A program made the position numbers and the translations under genes. Positions 1 through 5,564 of a stretch of 5,564 bases of DNA are shown in pieces. Source of the stretch: Rhizobium sp. Q54. Lineage in GTDB: Bacteria > Pseudomonadota > Alphaproteobacteria > SMXS01. The notes beneath the pieces are model-generated. The model ran no database searches. It was not told the DNA's origin and saw nothing but the letters and a program-made list of their open reading frames with translations. Position 1 is the stretch's first letter, and the number at the start of each line of letters is the position of its first letter. The stretch spans positions 1 to 5,564 of the forward strand of contig CAMBYA010000184.1 in the NCBI GenBank assembly GCA_945872035.1. Reading direction: 5' to 3'.

Positions 1-1322
1 CCCATATCGGCAATGCGCGGCCCGTCGTGGTGTTCGACGTGCTGTTCCGGGTGCTGCGCGACCTCTACGGCGCCGACGCCGTCACCTATGTCCGCAACAT
101 CACCGACGTCGACGACAAGATCAACGCCCGCGCCGCGGAATCCGGCGAAGACATCCGCACCATCACCGAGCGCACCGTCGCCGCCTATCACGAGGACATG
201 GACGCGCTGGGCGCGCTGCGGCCGACCATCGAGCCGCGCGCGACCGAGCACATCGCCCAGATGATCGCGATGACGCAGAAGCTGATCGAGCGCGGCCACG
301 CCTACGAGGCCGAAGGCCACGTGCTGTTCTCGGTGTCGAGCGACCCGAGCTACGGCCAGCTTTCCGGCCGGTCCATGGACGAGATGATCGCCGGCGCCCG
401 CGTCGAAGTGGCGCCCTACAAGAAGGATCCGGCCGACTTCGTGCTGTGGAAGCCATCGACGCCGGACCTGCCGGGCTGGGACAGCCCTTGGGGACGCGGC
501 CGTCCGGGGTGGCACATCGAGTGTTCGGCCATGAGCGAGGTTCACCTCGGCGAGGTATTCGACATCCATGGCGGCGGCATCGACCTGATCTTTCCCCACC
601 ACGAGAACGAGGTGGCGCAAAGCGCCTGCGCCCATTCCGGCGAGCCGCATGCGCGCTACTGGATGCACAACGGCTTCCTGATGGTGGAAGGCGAGAAGAT
701 GTCCAAGTCGCTGGGCAACTTCTTCACGGTGCGCGACTTGCTGGCCGACTGGCCGGGCGAGGTGCTGCGCTACACCATGCTGGCGACCCATTACCGCCAG
801 CCCATCGACTGGACGAAGGCGGGCATGCAGCAGGCGCGCGAAAGCCTCGACCGGCTGTATCGCACCCTGAAGGCGTTCGCGGACATTGAAACCGACGAGG
901 CCGATGTTCCCGAGAGCGTGCTCGACCCGCTGCTCGACGACCTGAACACGCCGCTGGCGCTGGCCGCGCTGCACGAACTCGCCACCAGGGCCAACAAGGC
1001 CAAGAACGACCCGACGCGCGGCAAGTACAAGGCGCTGCTGCTGGCCGGCGGCAAGGCGCTCGGCCTGTTCGGCAGCGCCCCGGACGACTGGCTGAAGCGG
1101 CGCCACCACGTTCTCAATGCAGAGCCGGGAGCGTTCAAGATTACTGGGGGGGATTTGGGCGGAGGTATGTCCGAATCTCAGATCGAATTTCTCATCGCAA
1201 CACGCATTGAAATGCGAAAGAACAAACACTTCGCCGAGGCTGATCGAATTAGAGACACCCTTGCCGAAGAGGGCGTCATCCTTGAGGATGGCCCGCAGGG
1301 GACCACCTGGCGGCGAGGGTAG
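1..1322 (+). CDS. cysS: Cysteinyl-tRNA synthetase, 5'-truncated by the window edge
   Basis: Cytoplasmic class I aminoacyl-tRNA synthetase that joins cysteine to tRNA-Cys using ATP. The reading frame is open from base 3 and begins inside the ATP-binding signature, read as [16 protein letters not shown] (the HIGN form of HIGH). Roughly 35 N-terminal residues, including the first zinc-ligand cysteine, lie outside the window, judging from the remembered E. coli protein. Also visible are ITDVDDKI, the zinc-ligand regions IECSAM (Cys codon at 522) and HHENE (597-611), the second ATP signature KMSKS (696-710), and the C-terminal ending [13 protein letters not shown] that closes most bacterial CysRS. 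The stop is TAG at 1320-1322. From about 1110 on, base composition falls sharply and AT-rich codons such as ATT, AAA and AGA appear, and the linker before the last helical domain is Gly-rich with a run of seven Gs (1146-1152). The frame stays intact through it. Identity is secure; only the 5' end is missing. Confidence 0.98.
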   Translation, partial: HIGNARPVVVFDVLFRVLRDLYGADAVTYVRNITDVDDKINARAAESGEDIRTITERTVAAYHEDMDALGALRPTIEPRATEHIAQMIAMTQKLIERGHAYEAEGHVLFSVSSDPSYGQLSGRSMDEMIAGARVEVAPYKKDPADFVLWKPSTPDLPGWDSPWGRGRPGWHIECSAMSEVHLGEVFDIHGGGIDLIFPHHENEVAQSACAHSGEPHARYWMHNGFLMVEGEKMSKSLGNFFTVRDLLADWPGEVLRYTMLATHYRQPIDWTKAGMQQARESLDRLYRTLKAFADIETDEADVPESVLDPLLDDLNTPLALAALHELATRANKAKNDPTRGKYKALLLAGGKALGLFGSAPDDWLKRRHHVLNAEPGAFKITGGDLGGGMSESQIEFLIATRIEMRKNKHFAEADRIRDTLAEEGVILEDGPQGTTWRRG

Positions 1323-1363
1323 CAGTTTCTGGTCCAACAACCCTTCGGGGTGAACGGAGTTGA

Positions 1364-1385
1364 GGCGGTAGTGTAAGCTGCCGCC
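1364..1385 (+). promoter_or_regulatory. Hairpin 1 in the cimA leader
   Basis: GGCGGTAG (1364-1371) pairs with CTGCCGCC (1378-1385) over 8 bp, with one G-U pair, closing a 6-base loop TGTAAG. It sits 54 bases before the cimA start and is followed after one base by a second hairpin. The pairing is read directly from sequence. A role in termination of cysS or in control of cimA is inference. Confidence 0.5.
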
Positions 1386-1386
1386 C

Positions 1387-1416
1387 GTGCCCAGGAAGCC
1401 CGCAGGGCTCCGGCAC
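1387..1416 (+). promoter_or_regulatory. Hairpin 2 in the cimA leader
   Basis: GTGCC (1387-1391) pairs with GGCAC (1412-1416). Inside it, GG (1394-1395) pairs with CC (1410-1411), and AGCCC (1397-1401) pairs with GGGCT (1405-1409) around a GCA loop. That gives 12 pairs interrupted by the bulges CA (1392-1393) and A1396. It ends 23 bases before the cimA start codon. CCC at 1384-1386 could also pair with GGG at 1419-1421, which would lengthen this hairpin at the cost of the foot of hairpin 1. The two hairpins could therefore compete. I do not recognise it as a known riboswitch class. Confidence 0.5.
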
Positions 1417-1439
1417 ACGGGGACAGAAAGACTGAAATC

Positions 1440-3050
1440 ATGGCCCGCGAGCGGCTTTATCTATTCGACACAACACTGCGCGACGGCGCCCAGACCCAGG
1501 GCGTCGACTTTTCCGTGCATGACAAGCAGCGCATCGCCGCCGAGCTGGATGCACTGGGGCTGGACTATATCGAGGGCGGCTGGCCGGGCGCGAACCCGAC
1601 CGATACCGATTTTTTCGCTGCGCCGCCCAGGCTGACGCACGCCACCTTCACCGCCTTCGGCATGACCCAGAGGCCCGGGCAAAGCGCCGCCAACGATCCG
1701 GGGCTGTCGGCCCTGCTGAACACCGACGCGCCGGCGATCTGCATCGTTGGCAAGAGCTGGGACTACCAGGTCGACGTGGCTCTGGGCATTCCGCGCGAGG
1801 AGAACGTGGCGATCATCGGGTCGTCCATCGCCGAGATCAAGAAGCGCGGCCGTGAGCCCCTGCTCGACGCCGAGCACTTCTTCGACGGCTTCAAGGCGAA
1901 CCCGTCCTACGCCATGCAATGCCTGCACGCGGCCGCCGAGGCGGGCGCGCGCTGGGTGGTGTTGTGCGACACCAATGGCGGCACCCTGCCGCACGAAGTG
2001 TCCCGCATCGTCGCCGAGGTTGTGAAGGAAATCCCCGGCGACCGGCTGGGGATTCACGCCCACAACGACACCGAGAACGCGGTCGCCAACTCGCTGGCCG
2101 CGATCCTGGGCGGCGTGCGCCAGCTTCAGGGCACCATCAATGGTCTGGGCGAGCGATGCGGCAACGCCAACCTGATCTCGCTGATCCCGACCCTGATGCT
2201 GAAACCCGACTTCGCGGAGCGTTTCGAGACCGGTATCCCGCAGGGAAACCTGCGCAAGCTGAAGCATGTCTCGCATGTGCTGGACGAGATTCTCAACCGC
2301 GCGCCGAACCGGCACCAGGCCTATGTGGGCGACAACGCCTTCGCCCACAAGGGCGGCCTGCACGCGTCGGCGGTCGCCAAGGATCCGCATACCTACGAGC
2401 ATGTGACGCCCGAGTCCGTCGGCAACGCGCGCAAGATCCTGGTGTCCAACCAGGCCGGCCGCTCCAATATCATCCAGCGGCTCGACGAGCTAGGTCTGAC
2501 GGTCCCCAACAATCATCCGGGCATCAGCCGCCTGCTCGACGAGGTCAAGGAAGCCGAATCTCAGGGCCTGTCCTATGACGGCGCCGAGGCCAGCTTCGAG
2601 CTGCTCGCCCGCCGTGCGCTGGGCCAGTTGCCCCGGTTCTTCGACACCCAGAGCTACCGCGTGCTGGTGGAACGCCGCCACAACGCGGCGGGCGAGATGG
2701 TCACCGTCGCCGAGGCCACGGTAAAGCTCACGGTCGACGGCGAGAACCTGATCTCGGCCGGCGAGGGTAACGGGCCGGTGAACGCCCTCGACCAGGCCCT
2801 GCGCAAGGACCTGGGCCGCTATTCGTCGTTCATCGAGGACCTGCAGCTGATCGATTACAAGGTGCGCATCCTCAACACGCGCGGCACCGAGGCGACGACC
2901 CGCGTGCTGATCGAAAGCGGCGATTCCAGGGGCAACCGCTGGTTCACCGTCGGCATCTCGCCCAACATCGTCGATGCGTCGTACCAGGCGCTCAACGACA
3001 GCCTGGTCTACAAGCTGCTGCGGGACGGTGCGCCGCCCGCGGGCAAGTGA
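1440..3050 (+). CDS. cimA: (R)-citramalate synthase (CimA), DRE-TIM metallolyase
   Basis: Condenses acetyl-CoA with pyruvate to (R)-citramalate, the first step of the threonine-independent route to 2-oxobutanoate and isoleucine; cytoplasmic. The protein has 536 residues, normal for this family. The catalytic TIM barrel starts with DTTLRDG (residues 10-16), which carries the catalytic Arg14 and metal ligand Asp15. It also shows HAHND (206-210, metal-binding histidines) and GLGERCGNAN (235-244). From about residue 400 to 530 lies a C-terminal LeuA-type dimerisation/allosteric domain (FFDTQSYRVLVERR onward), usually the site of feedback inhibition by the end-product amino acid. ATG 1440 is the only start downstream of the in-frame stop at 1374. 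Its ribosome-binding site is weak (AGAAAG, 1425-1430). The long GANPTDTDFF region and overall length fit citramalate synthase better than 2-isopropylmalate or homocitrate synthase, but substrate choice is inferred from family resemblance. Confidence 0.93.
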   Translation: MARERLYLFDTTLRDGAQTQGVDFSVHDKQRIAAELDALGLDYIEGGWPGANPTDTDFFAAPPRLTHATFTAFGMTQRPGQSAANDPGLSALLNTDAPAICIVGKSWDYQVDVALGIPREENVAIIGSSIAEIKKRGREPLLDAEHFFDGFKANPSYAMQCLHAAAEAGARWVVLCDTNGGTLPHEVSRIVAEVVKEIPGDRLGIHAHNDTENAVANSLAAILGGVRQLQGTINGLGERCGNANLISLIPTLMLKPDFAERFETGIPQGNLRKLKHVSHVLDEILNRAPNRHQAYVGDNAFAHKGGLHASAVAKDPHTYEHVTPESVGNARKILVSNQAGRSNIIQRLDELGLTVPNNHPGISRLLDEVKEAESQGLSYDGAEASFELLARRALGQLPRFFDTQSYRVLVERRHNAAGEMVTVAEATVKLTVDGENLISAGEGNGPVNALDQALRKDLGRYSSFIEDLQLIDYKVRILNTRGTEATTRVLIESGDSRGNRWFTVGISPNIVDASYQALNDSLVYKLLRDGAPPAGK

Positions 3051-3084
3051 CGTTCGGCTTTTGTGACAGGCCGATGTCGATTCC

Positions 3085-3112
3085 TTGGGCTCGCGCCGAT
3101 TTCCTGTATATT
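3085..3112 (+). promoter_or_regulatory. Candidate sigma-70-type promoter for the four-gene operon
   Basis: TTGGGC (3085-3090, 3 of 6 to the -35 consensus) and TATATT (3107-3112, 5 of 6 to the -10 consensus) are separated by 16 bases. The -10 stands out in a GC-rich region. Transcription would begin about 3118-3120, at or just before the ATG at 3121, so the mRNA could be leaderless. The -35 match is weak, and read-through from cimA is an alternative. Confidence 0.4.
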
Positions 3113-3116
3113 GGCG
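3094..3116. repeat. Inverted repeat overlapping the candidate -10 box
   Basis: CGCCGAT (3094-3100) and ATTGGCG (3110-3116) are inverted copies with one mismatch (6 of 7), separated by nine bases. The right arm overlaps the TATATT box. The geometry resembles a repressor operator, but no regulator gene is in the window and a 7-bp imperfect repeat can arise by chance. Confidence 0.35.
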
Positions 3117-3120
3117 GCTC

Positions 3121-3681
3121 ATGATCCGCATCCGTCCCTACCGCGAAGCCGACCCGGCCGCCGTCGAGGCCCTGCTCGACAGATCGTTCGGCCCAGACCG
3201 GCACAAGAAAACGGTGTATCGCCTGCGCGAGGGTGTCTCGCCGTTGGAAGATCTGGGCTTCGTCGCGTTCGATAACAAGGCGCTGCGCGGCAGCCTGCAA
3301 TTCTGGCCCATCCAGGTGCGGCCGCTGCGGGCGGAGGGCGAGGCGGTGCCTGCGATCCTGCTGGGACCGCTGGCTGTCGAGCCTGCCTATGCCGGCCGCG
3401 GCATCGGCATGGGCCTGATGCGCGTCGGTCTCCAGCGGGCGAGGCAACTTGGCCACCGGATCGTCATTCTGGTCGGCGACCTGCCCTATTACAGCCGTGT
3501 CGGTTTCCACCGCGAAGGCGCTGAAGGGCTGCGCCTGCCCGGTCCGGTCGATCCTAACCGGGTGCTGATCCGCGAACTGGCCGAGGGCGCCGCAGCTGGC
3601 CTGGAAGGCCTCATCGAGAAGCCGGCCGACGCCGGCGCCGAGCCGGCCGAGATTGCCGGCCATCGGGAGGCTGCGCCGTGA
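3121..3681 (+). CDS. GNAT-family N-acetyltransferase, YhbS-like
   Basis: Predicted cytoplasmic acetyltransferase using acetyl-CoA; the acceptor is unknown. The 186-residue protein starts IRIRPYREADPAAVEALL, typical of the first strand and helix of the GNAT fold. LGPLAVEPAYAGRGIGMGLM holds the acetyl-CoA pyrophosphate-binding loop, RGIGMG at residues 93-98. It is followed by IVILVGDLPYYSRVGF (Y123 to F129), the hallmark of the YhbS/COG3153 branch. ATG 3121 was chosen over ATG 3085 because the fold begins right at this methionine and the candidate promoter lies between the two. There is no good Shine-Dalgarno: GGCGG ends only three bases before the ATG. The last 20 or so residues are Ala/Glu/Pro-rich with an imperfect 7-residue repeat and look disordered. 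The stop overlaps the next start by four bases (GTGA), which points to coupled translation. Confidence 0.88.
   Translation: MIRIRPYREADPAAVEALLDRSFGPDRHKKTVYRLREGVSPLEDLGFVAFDNKALRGSLQFWPIQVRPLRAEGEAVPAILLGPLAVEPAYAGRGIGMGLMRVGLQRARQLGHRIVILVGDLPYYSRVGFHREGAEGLRLPGPVDPNRVLIRELAEGAAAGLEGLIEKPADAGAEPAEIAGHREAAP
3665..3670 (+). promoter_or_regulatory. Strong ribosome-binding site deciding the DUF1285 start
   Basis: GGGAGG lies inside the 3' end of the GNAT gene, seven bases before GTG 3678, an ideal spacing. It supports the GTG start. A second candidate, GGAG at 3696-3699, lies five bases before the in-frame ATG at 3705, so the shorter form cannot be excluded. Confidence 0.7.
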
Positions 3682-4262
3682 CCGACGCGAAAACCGGAGA
3701 GTCGATGCGTAATCTGGCGGAGATCATGGCCCGGCTTCAGGACAAGAAGCTGCCACCGGTCGACAAGTGGAACCCGGACTTCTGCGGCGACATCGACATG
3801 CGTATCGCCCGCGACGGCACCTGGTACTACATGGGCTCGCCGATCGGCCGCAAGCGGATGGTCAAGCTGTTCTCCACAGTCATCCGTCGCGACGGCGAGC
3901 AGTATTTCCTGGTCACGCCGGTCGAGAAGCTGGGCATCAAGGTCGATGACGCGCCGTTCGTCGCCGTCGAGGCCGACATTCACGAACCCGGCCCGGACCA
4001 GGGCATCGTCTTCCGCACCAATGTGGACGACGAGGTGGTCGCCGGGCCCGACAATCCGATCCGGGTCGAGATCGACCCGGAGACCGCCGAGCCGTCTCCC
4101 TATGTGCTGGTGCGCAAGAATCTGTGGGCGCTGATCGCTCGCCCGGTGTTTTACCAGCTCGTCGATGCCGGCGAGGAGCGGGTAATTGACGGCAGGACCG
4201 TGCTCGGCATCGCCAGCCGCGGCCATTTCTTCGTCATCGGCAGCCTGGACGCGTCCACCTGA
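3678..4262 (+). CDS. DUF1285 family protein of unknown function
   Basis: A 194-residue soluble protein with no signal peptide or membrane segment visible. It matches the DUF1285 family by its characteristic block LPPVDKWNPDFCGDIDMRI, then DGTWYYMGSPIGRKRMVKLF, FLVTPVEKLGIKVDDAPFVAVE and a C-terminal GIASRGHFFVIGSLD. The alternation of short hydrophobic and charged stretches suggests a mostly beta protein. No catalytic motif is evident, although the Cys in FCGDID and the Asp/Glu-rich stretches are conspicuous. The function of the family is not known to me. Translation likely starts at GTG 3678, overlapping the GNAT stop by four bases behind a strong GGGAGG; ATG 3705 would remove nine residues that carry no recognisable motif. 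Only two bases separate its stop from the Nudix gene. Its tight packing with a Nudix CoA pyrophosphatase and a CCA-adding enzyme, which I recall from other alphaproteobacteria, suggests a shared process but does not reveal it. Confidence 0.88.
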   Translation: MTDAKTGESMRNLAEIMARLQDKKLPPVDKWNPDFCGDIDMRIARDGTWYYMGSPIGRKRMVKLFSTVIRRDGEQYFLVTPVEKLGIKVDDAPFVAVEADIHEPGPDQGIVFRTNVDDEVVAGPDNPIRVEIDPETAEPSPYVLVRKNLWALIARPVFYQLVDAGEERVIDGRTVLGIASRGHFFVIGSLDAST

Positions 4263-4264
4263 AC

Positions 4265-4894
4265 ATGCTGCGCGAGTTGTTCCACGGCCGGCTTCTCGAT
4301 GTGCCTGGTATCGCTGGCCCAAGCGCGCCCGTCCGCCCTGCGCCGGCCAGCGACTACGATCTGACTCCTCATATACACGCCGGTCTGCCGCCCGACCGCG
4401 TGCTGCGCCAGGCCGCCGTGCTGGTGCCGGTCATCGACCGCCCGCACGGCGCCACGGTGCTGCTCACCCAGCGGGCCGATCATCTCAGCAGCCATGCGGG
4501 ACAGGTGGCGTTTCCTGGCGGCCGGGTCGACGACTCCGACGCCGGACCGGTCGATACGGCGCTGCGCGAGACCTGGGAGGAGGTCGGCCTCGAGCGGTCA
4601 TTTGTCGAGGTGATCGGCGCTCTGGACACCTATGAGACCGGGACCGGCTTTTCCATAACGCCCATTGTCGGGCTGGTCAGGCCGGGCTTCACCCTGACAC
4701 TGCAGGTGGACGAGGTCGCGCTCGTCTTCGAGGTGCCGCTCGACTTTTTCCTCGATCCGGCCAACCATCAGCGCGAAAGCCGGGAATGGCGGGGCGCCAT
4801 GCGCCATTATTATGTGATGCCTTATGACGGCCATCACATCTGGGGGGCGACGGCCGGTATGCTGGTGAACCTGTACAACAAGCTCAAAGGCTGA
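4265..4894 (+). CDS. Nudix hydrolase, CoA pyrophosphatase (NudL/YeaB type)
   Basis: Predicted to cleave CoA and CoA derivatives to 3',5'-ADP and 4'-phosphopantetheine, with divalent metal. The 209-residue protein has a long N-terminal extension, then LLTQRADHLSSHAGQVAFPGG (the LLTxR...GxxxFPGG signature of this subfamily; LLTQR at residues 66-70, FPGG at 83-86). The Nudix helix with REtwEEvG follows (R101, E102, E105, E106, G108). The spacing from the GG to RE is the same as I recall for E. coli NudL and departs slightly from the textbook Nudix box, so it is normal for the subfamily. The signature Arg of LRKH-type members is Ser here (LSSH). The end, HHIWGATAGMLVNLYNKL, matches the W-G-x-T-A-G block of NudL proteins. 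No Shine-Dalgarno precedes ATG 4265, two bases after the DUF1285 stop, so it probably depends on reinitiation. Substrate is assigned by family, not shown. Confidence 0.9.
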   Translation: MLRELFHGRLLDVPGIAGPSAPVRPAPASDYDLTPHIHAGLPPDRVLRQAAVLVPVIDRPHGATVLLTQRADHLSSHAGQVAFPGGRVDDSDAGPVDTALRETWEEVGLERSFVEVIGALDTYETGTGFSITPIVGLVRPGFTLTLQVDEVALVFEVPLDFFLDPANHQRESREWRGAMRHYYVMPYDGHHIWGATAGMLVNLYNKLKG

Positions 4895-5564
4895 TGCGCA
4901 AGACAGGCACGGTGATCACCCAGTCCTGGCTGACCGCCGACGGGGCGGCCGAGGTCATGGCCGCGCTCGCCGCACAGGGCGGCACCGCCCGGTTCGTCGG
5001 CGGCTGCGTCCGCGACGCGCTCGCCGGCCGCGCCGTCCGCGACGTCGACATCGCCACCGACCAGCGTCCGGAGACCGTCGTCTCGCTGCTCAAGGCCGCG
5101 AACCTCAAGGCGATCCCGACCGGGATCGAACACGGCACCGTCACGGCGGTGGCACGCGGCCGGCCGTTCGAGGTCACCACCCTGAGAGTCGACGTGGAGA
5201 CCGACGGGCGCCGCGCGCTTGTCGCGTTCACCGACGACTGGGCCGAAGACGCACAGCGCCGCGACTTTACCATGAACGCGCTCTACTGCGATCCGGACGG
5301 CACCGTCTACGATCCGGTCGATGGTGTCGATGACCTGAAAGCGCGGCATGTGCGGTTCATCGGCGATCCATACCGGCGCATCGAAGAAGACGCGCTGCGC
5401 ATTCTGCGGTTCTTCCGTTTCCACGCCTGGTACGGCGAAGGCATCATGAACGCGCGCGGGATGTCCGCGTGCCGCGACCGGCGCGGCGATCTGGACCGGC
5501 TGTCGGTCGAGCGGGTCCGGGCGGAAATGCTGCGCTTGCTCGACGCTCCGTCGCCGGTGCCGAC
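4894..5564 (+). CDS. cca: CCA tRNA nucleotidyltransferase (class II), 3'-truncated by the window edge
   Basis: Adds or repairs the 3'-terminal CCA of tRNAs from CTP and ATP without a nucleic-acid template. The frame is open from ATG 4894 to the window end (223 full codons, no stop); its start shares one base with the Nudix stop (TGATG). The N-terminal catalytic head is complete: the nucleotidyltransferase motif RFVGGCVRDAL (GG at residues 36-37), the metal-binding DVD (Asp50, Asp52), then FEVTTLRVDVETDGR, the ribose-selecting RRDFTMNAL (122-130), YDPVDG, and the base-recognition region RRIEEDALRILRFFRF (about 161-176; E165, D166, R169). The neck begins after that; the body and tail lie beyond the window. 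AAAGG (4886-4890) is only three bases from the ATG, so coupling to the Nudix gene is likely. A poly(A) polymerase of the same superfamily is possible by sequence, but the close match to alphaproteobacterial CCA enzymes favours CCA addition. Confidence 0.93.
   Translation, partial: MRKTGTVITQSWLTADGAAEVMAALAAQGGTARFVGGCVRDALAGRAVRDVDIATDQRPETVVSLLKAANLKAIPTGIEHGTVTAVARGRPFEVTTLRVDVETDGRRALVAFTDDWAEDAQRRDFTMNALYCDPDGTVYDPVDGVDDLKARHVRFIGDPYRRIEEDALRILRFFRFHAWYGEGIMNARGMSACRDRRGDLDRLSVERVRAEMLRLLDAPSPVP

Larger units (their letters stand above)
1323..1439 (+). other. Intergenic region cysS-cimA, 117 bases
   Basis: No gene fits here. The region holds a short 4-bp hairpin with a TTCG loop (1340-1351), then two stronger hairpins described separately (1364-1385 and 1387-1416), and the ribosome-binding area of cimA. 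There is no T-tract after any hairpin, so a standard Rho-independent terminator for cysS is not supported. I could not find a convincing sigma-70 promoter; TGTAAG at 1372-1377 is only a partial -10 match and has no partner at the right distance. The last in-frame stop before cimA is TAA at 1374-1376, and no ATG, GTG or TTG lies in frame between it and 1440. Confidence 0.7.
3051..3120 (+). other. Intergenic region cimA-GNAT, 70 bases
   Basis: Short spacer, more A/T-rich than the coding sequence around it. It contains a candidate promoter and an overlapping inverted repeat, listed separately. No terminator with a T-run is visible after cimA. An upstream in-frame ATG at 3085 exists, but it would add 12 residues without family support, so the spacer is treated as non-coding. 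Confidence 0.6.

Noticed and set aside
1146..1152. Run of seven Gs in cysS as a frameshift or phase-variation site
   Set aside because: The frame continues unbroken into the conserved C-terminal [12 protein letters not shown] ending, so there is no evidence for a shift. Seven Gs in a GC-rich genome is not exceptional.
1161..1322. Internal start ATG 1167 preceded by GGAGG, encoding a separate 51-residue CysRS C-terminal fragment
   Set aside because: GGAGG ends one base before the ATG, too close for normal initiation, and the segment is an expected part of full-length CysRS.
1340..1351. Rho-independent terminator after cysS
   Set aside because: The stem is only four pairs (ACCC/GGGT around TTCG), with no T-tract behind it.
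1323..1439. Cobalamin riboswitch, RNase P RNA or SRP RNA in the cysS-cimA spacer
   Set aside because: GGAAGCC-like and ACAGAAA-like strings occur, but the conserved cores of these RNAs (B12 box, RNase P signature blocks, SRP tetraloop region) are absent and the spacer is too short.
1461..2402. Long minus-strand open frame (313 codons) opposite cimA
   Set aside because: It lies wholly antisense to a clearly recognised gene. Its composition is that of GC-rich shadow frames, and it shows no domain I recognise.
3085..3120. Upstream start ATG 3085 for the GNAT protein
   Set aside because: It adds twelve residues that are not part of the GNAT fold, lacks a Shine-Dalgarno, and would overlap the candidate promoter.
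3489..4322. Minus-strand open frame (277 codons) spanning the GNAT and DUF1285 genes
   Set aside because: It crosses two well-supported genes and their junction, and shows no recognisable motif; it is a shadow of high GC at third codon positions.

Overview
This is a GC-rich, densely packed chromosomal stretch with all genes on the + strand. Gene content and order point to an alphaproteobacterium, possibly a Rhodospirillales-like one. The evidence is roughly 65-70% GC in most coding sequence, a CysRS of the HIGN/KMSKS type, and the series citramalate synthase, GNAT, DUF1285, Nudix CoA pyrophosphatase and CCA-adding enzyme. The placement is from remembered family resemblance, not from a search. 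I see no mobile element, CRISPR array, tRNA, rRNA or defence locus.

Layout. Positions 1-1322 hold cysS without its 5' end (cysteinyl-tRNA synthetase). Positions 1323-1439 are a 117-base gap containing two strong, adjacent predicted hairpins just upstream of the next gene. Positions 1440-3050 hold cimA, an (R)-citramalate synthase that starts isoleucine synthesis from pyruvate and acetyl-CoA. Positions 3051-3120 are a 70-base gap, visibly richer in A/T, with a candidate promoter whose start point would fall almost on the next start codon. Positions 3121-5564 hold four genes packed end to end: a YhbS-like GNAT acetyltransferase, a DUF1285 protein, a NudL-type Nudix hydrolase, and the 5' part of a class II CCA tRNA nucleotidyltransferase that runs off the window. 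Their junctions are a 4-base overlap, a 2-base gap and a 1-base overlap, so they are probably one translationally coupled operon.

Functionally the window is mostly housekeeping: two tRNA-related enzymes at the ends (charging with Cys, CCA tail synthesis), a branched-chain amino-acid enzyme, and acyl-CoA/CoA-related proteins between them. CimA and the GNAT would use acetyl-CoA, and the Nudix protein would degrade CoA. Whether that is meaningful or coincidence cannot be judged here.

I found no clear new system. The points most worth a second look are the structured leader of cimA, the sharp local drop in GC at the 3' end of cysS, the possibly leaderless promoter with an overlapping inverted repeat, and the uncharacterised DUF1285 protein locked between the GNAT and Nudix genes.
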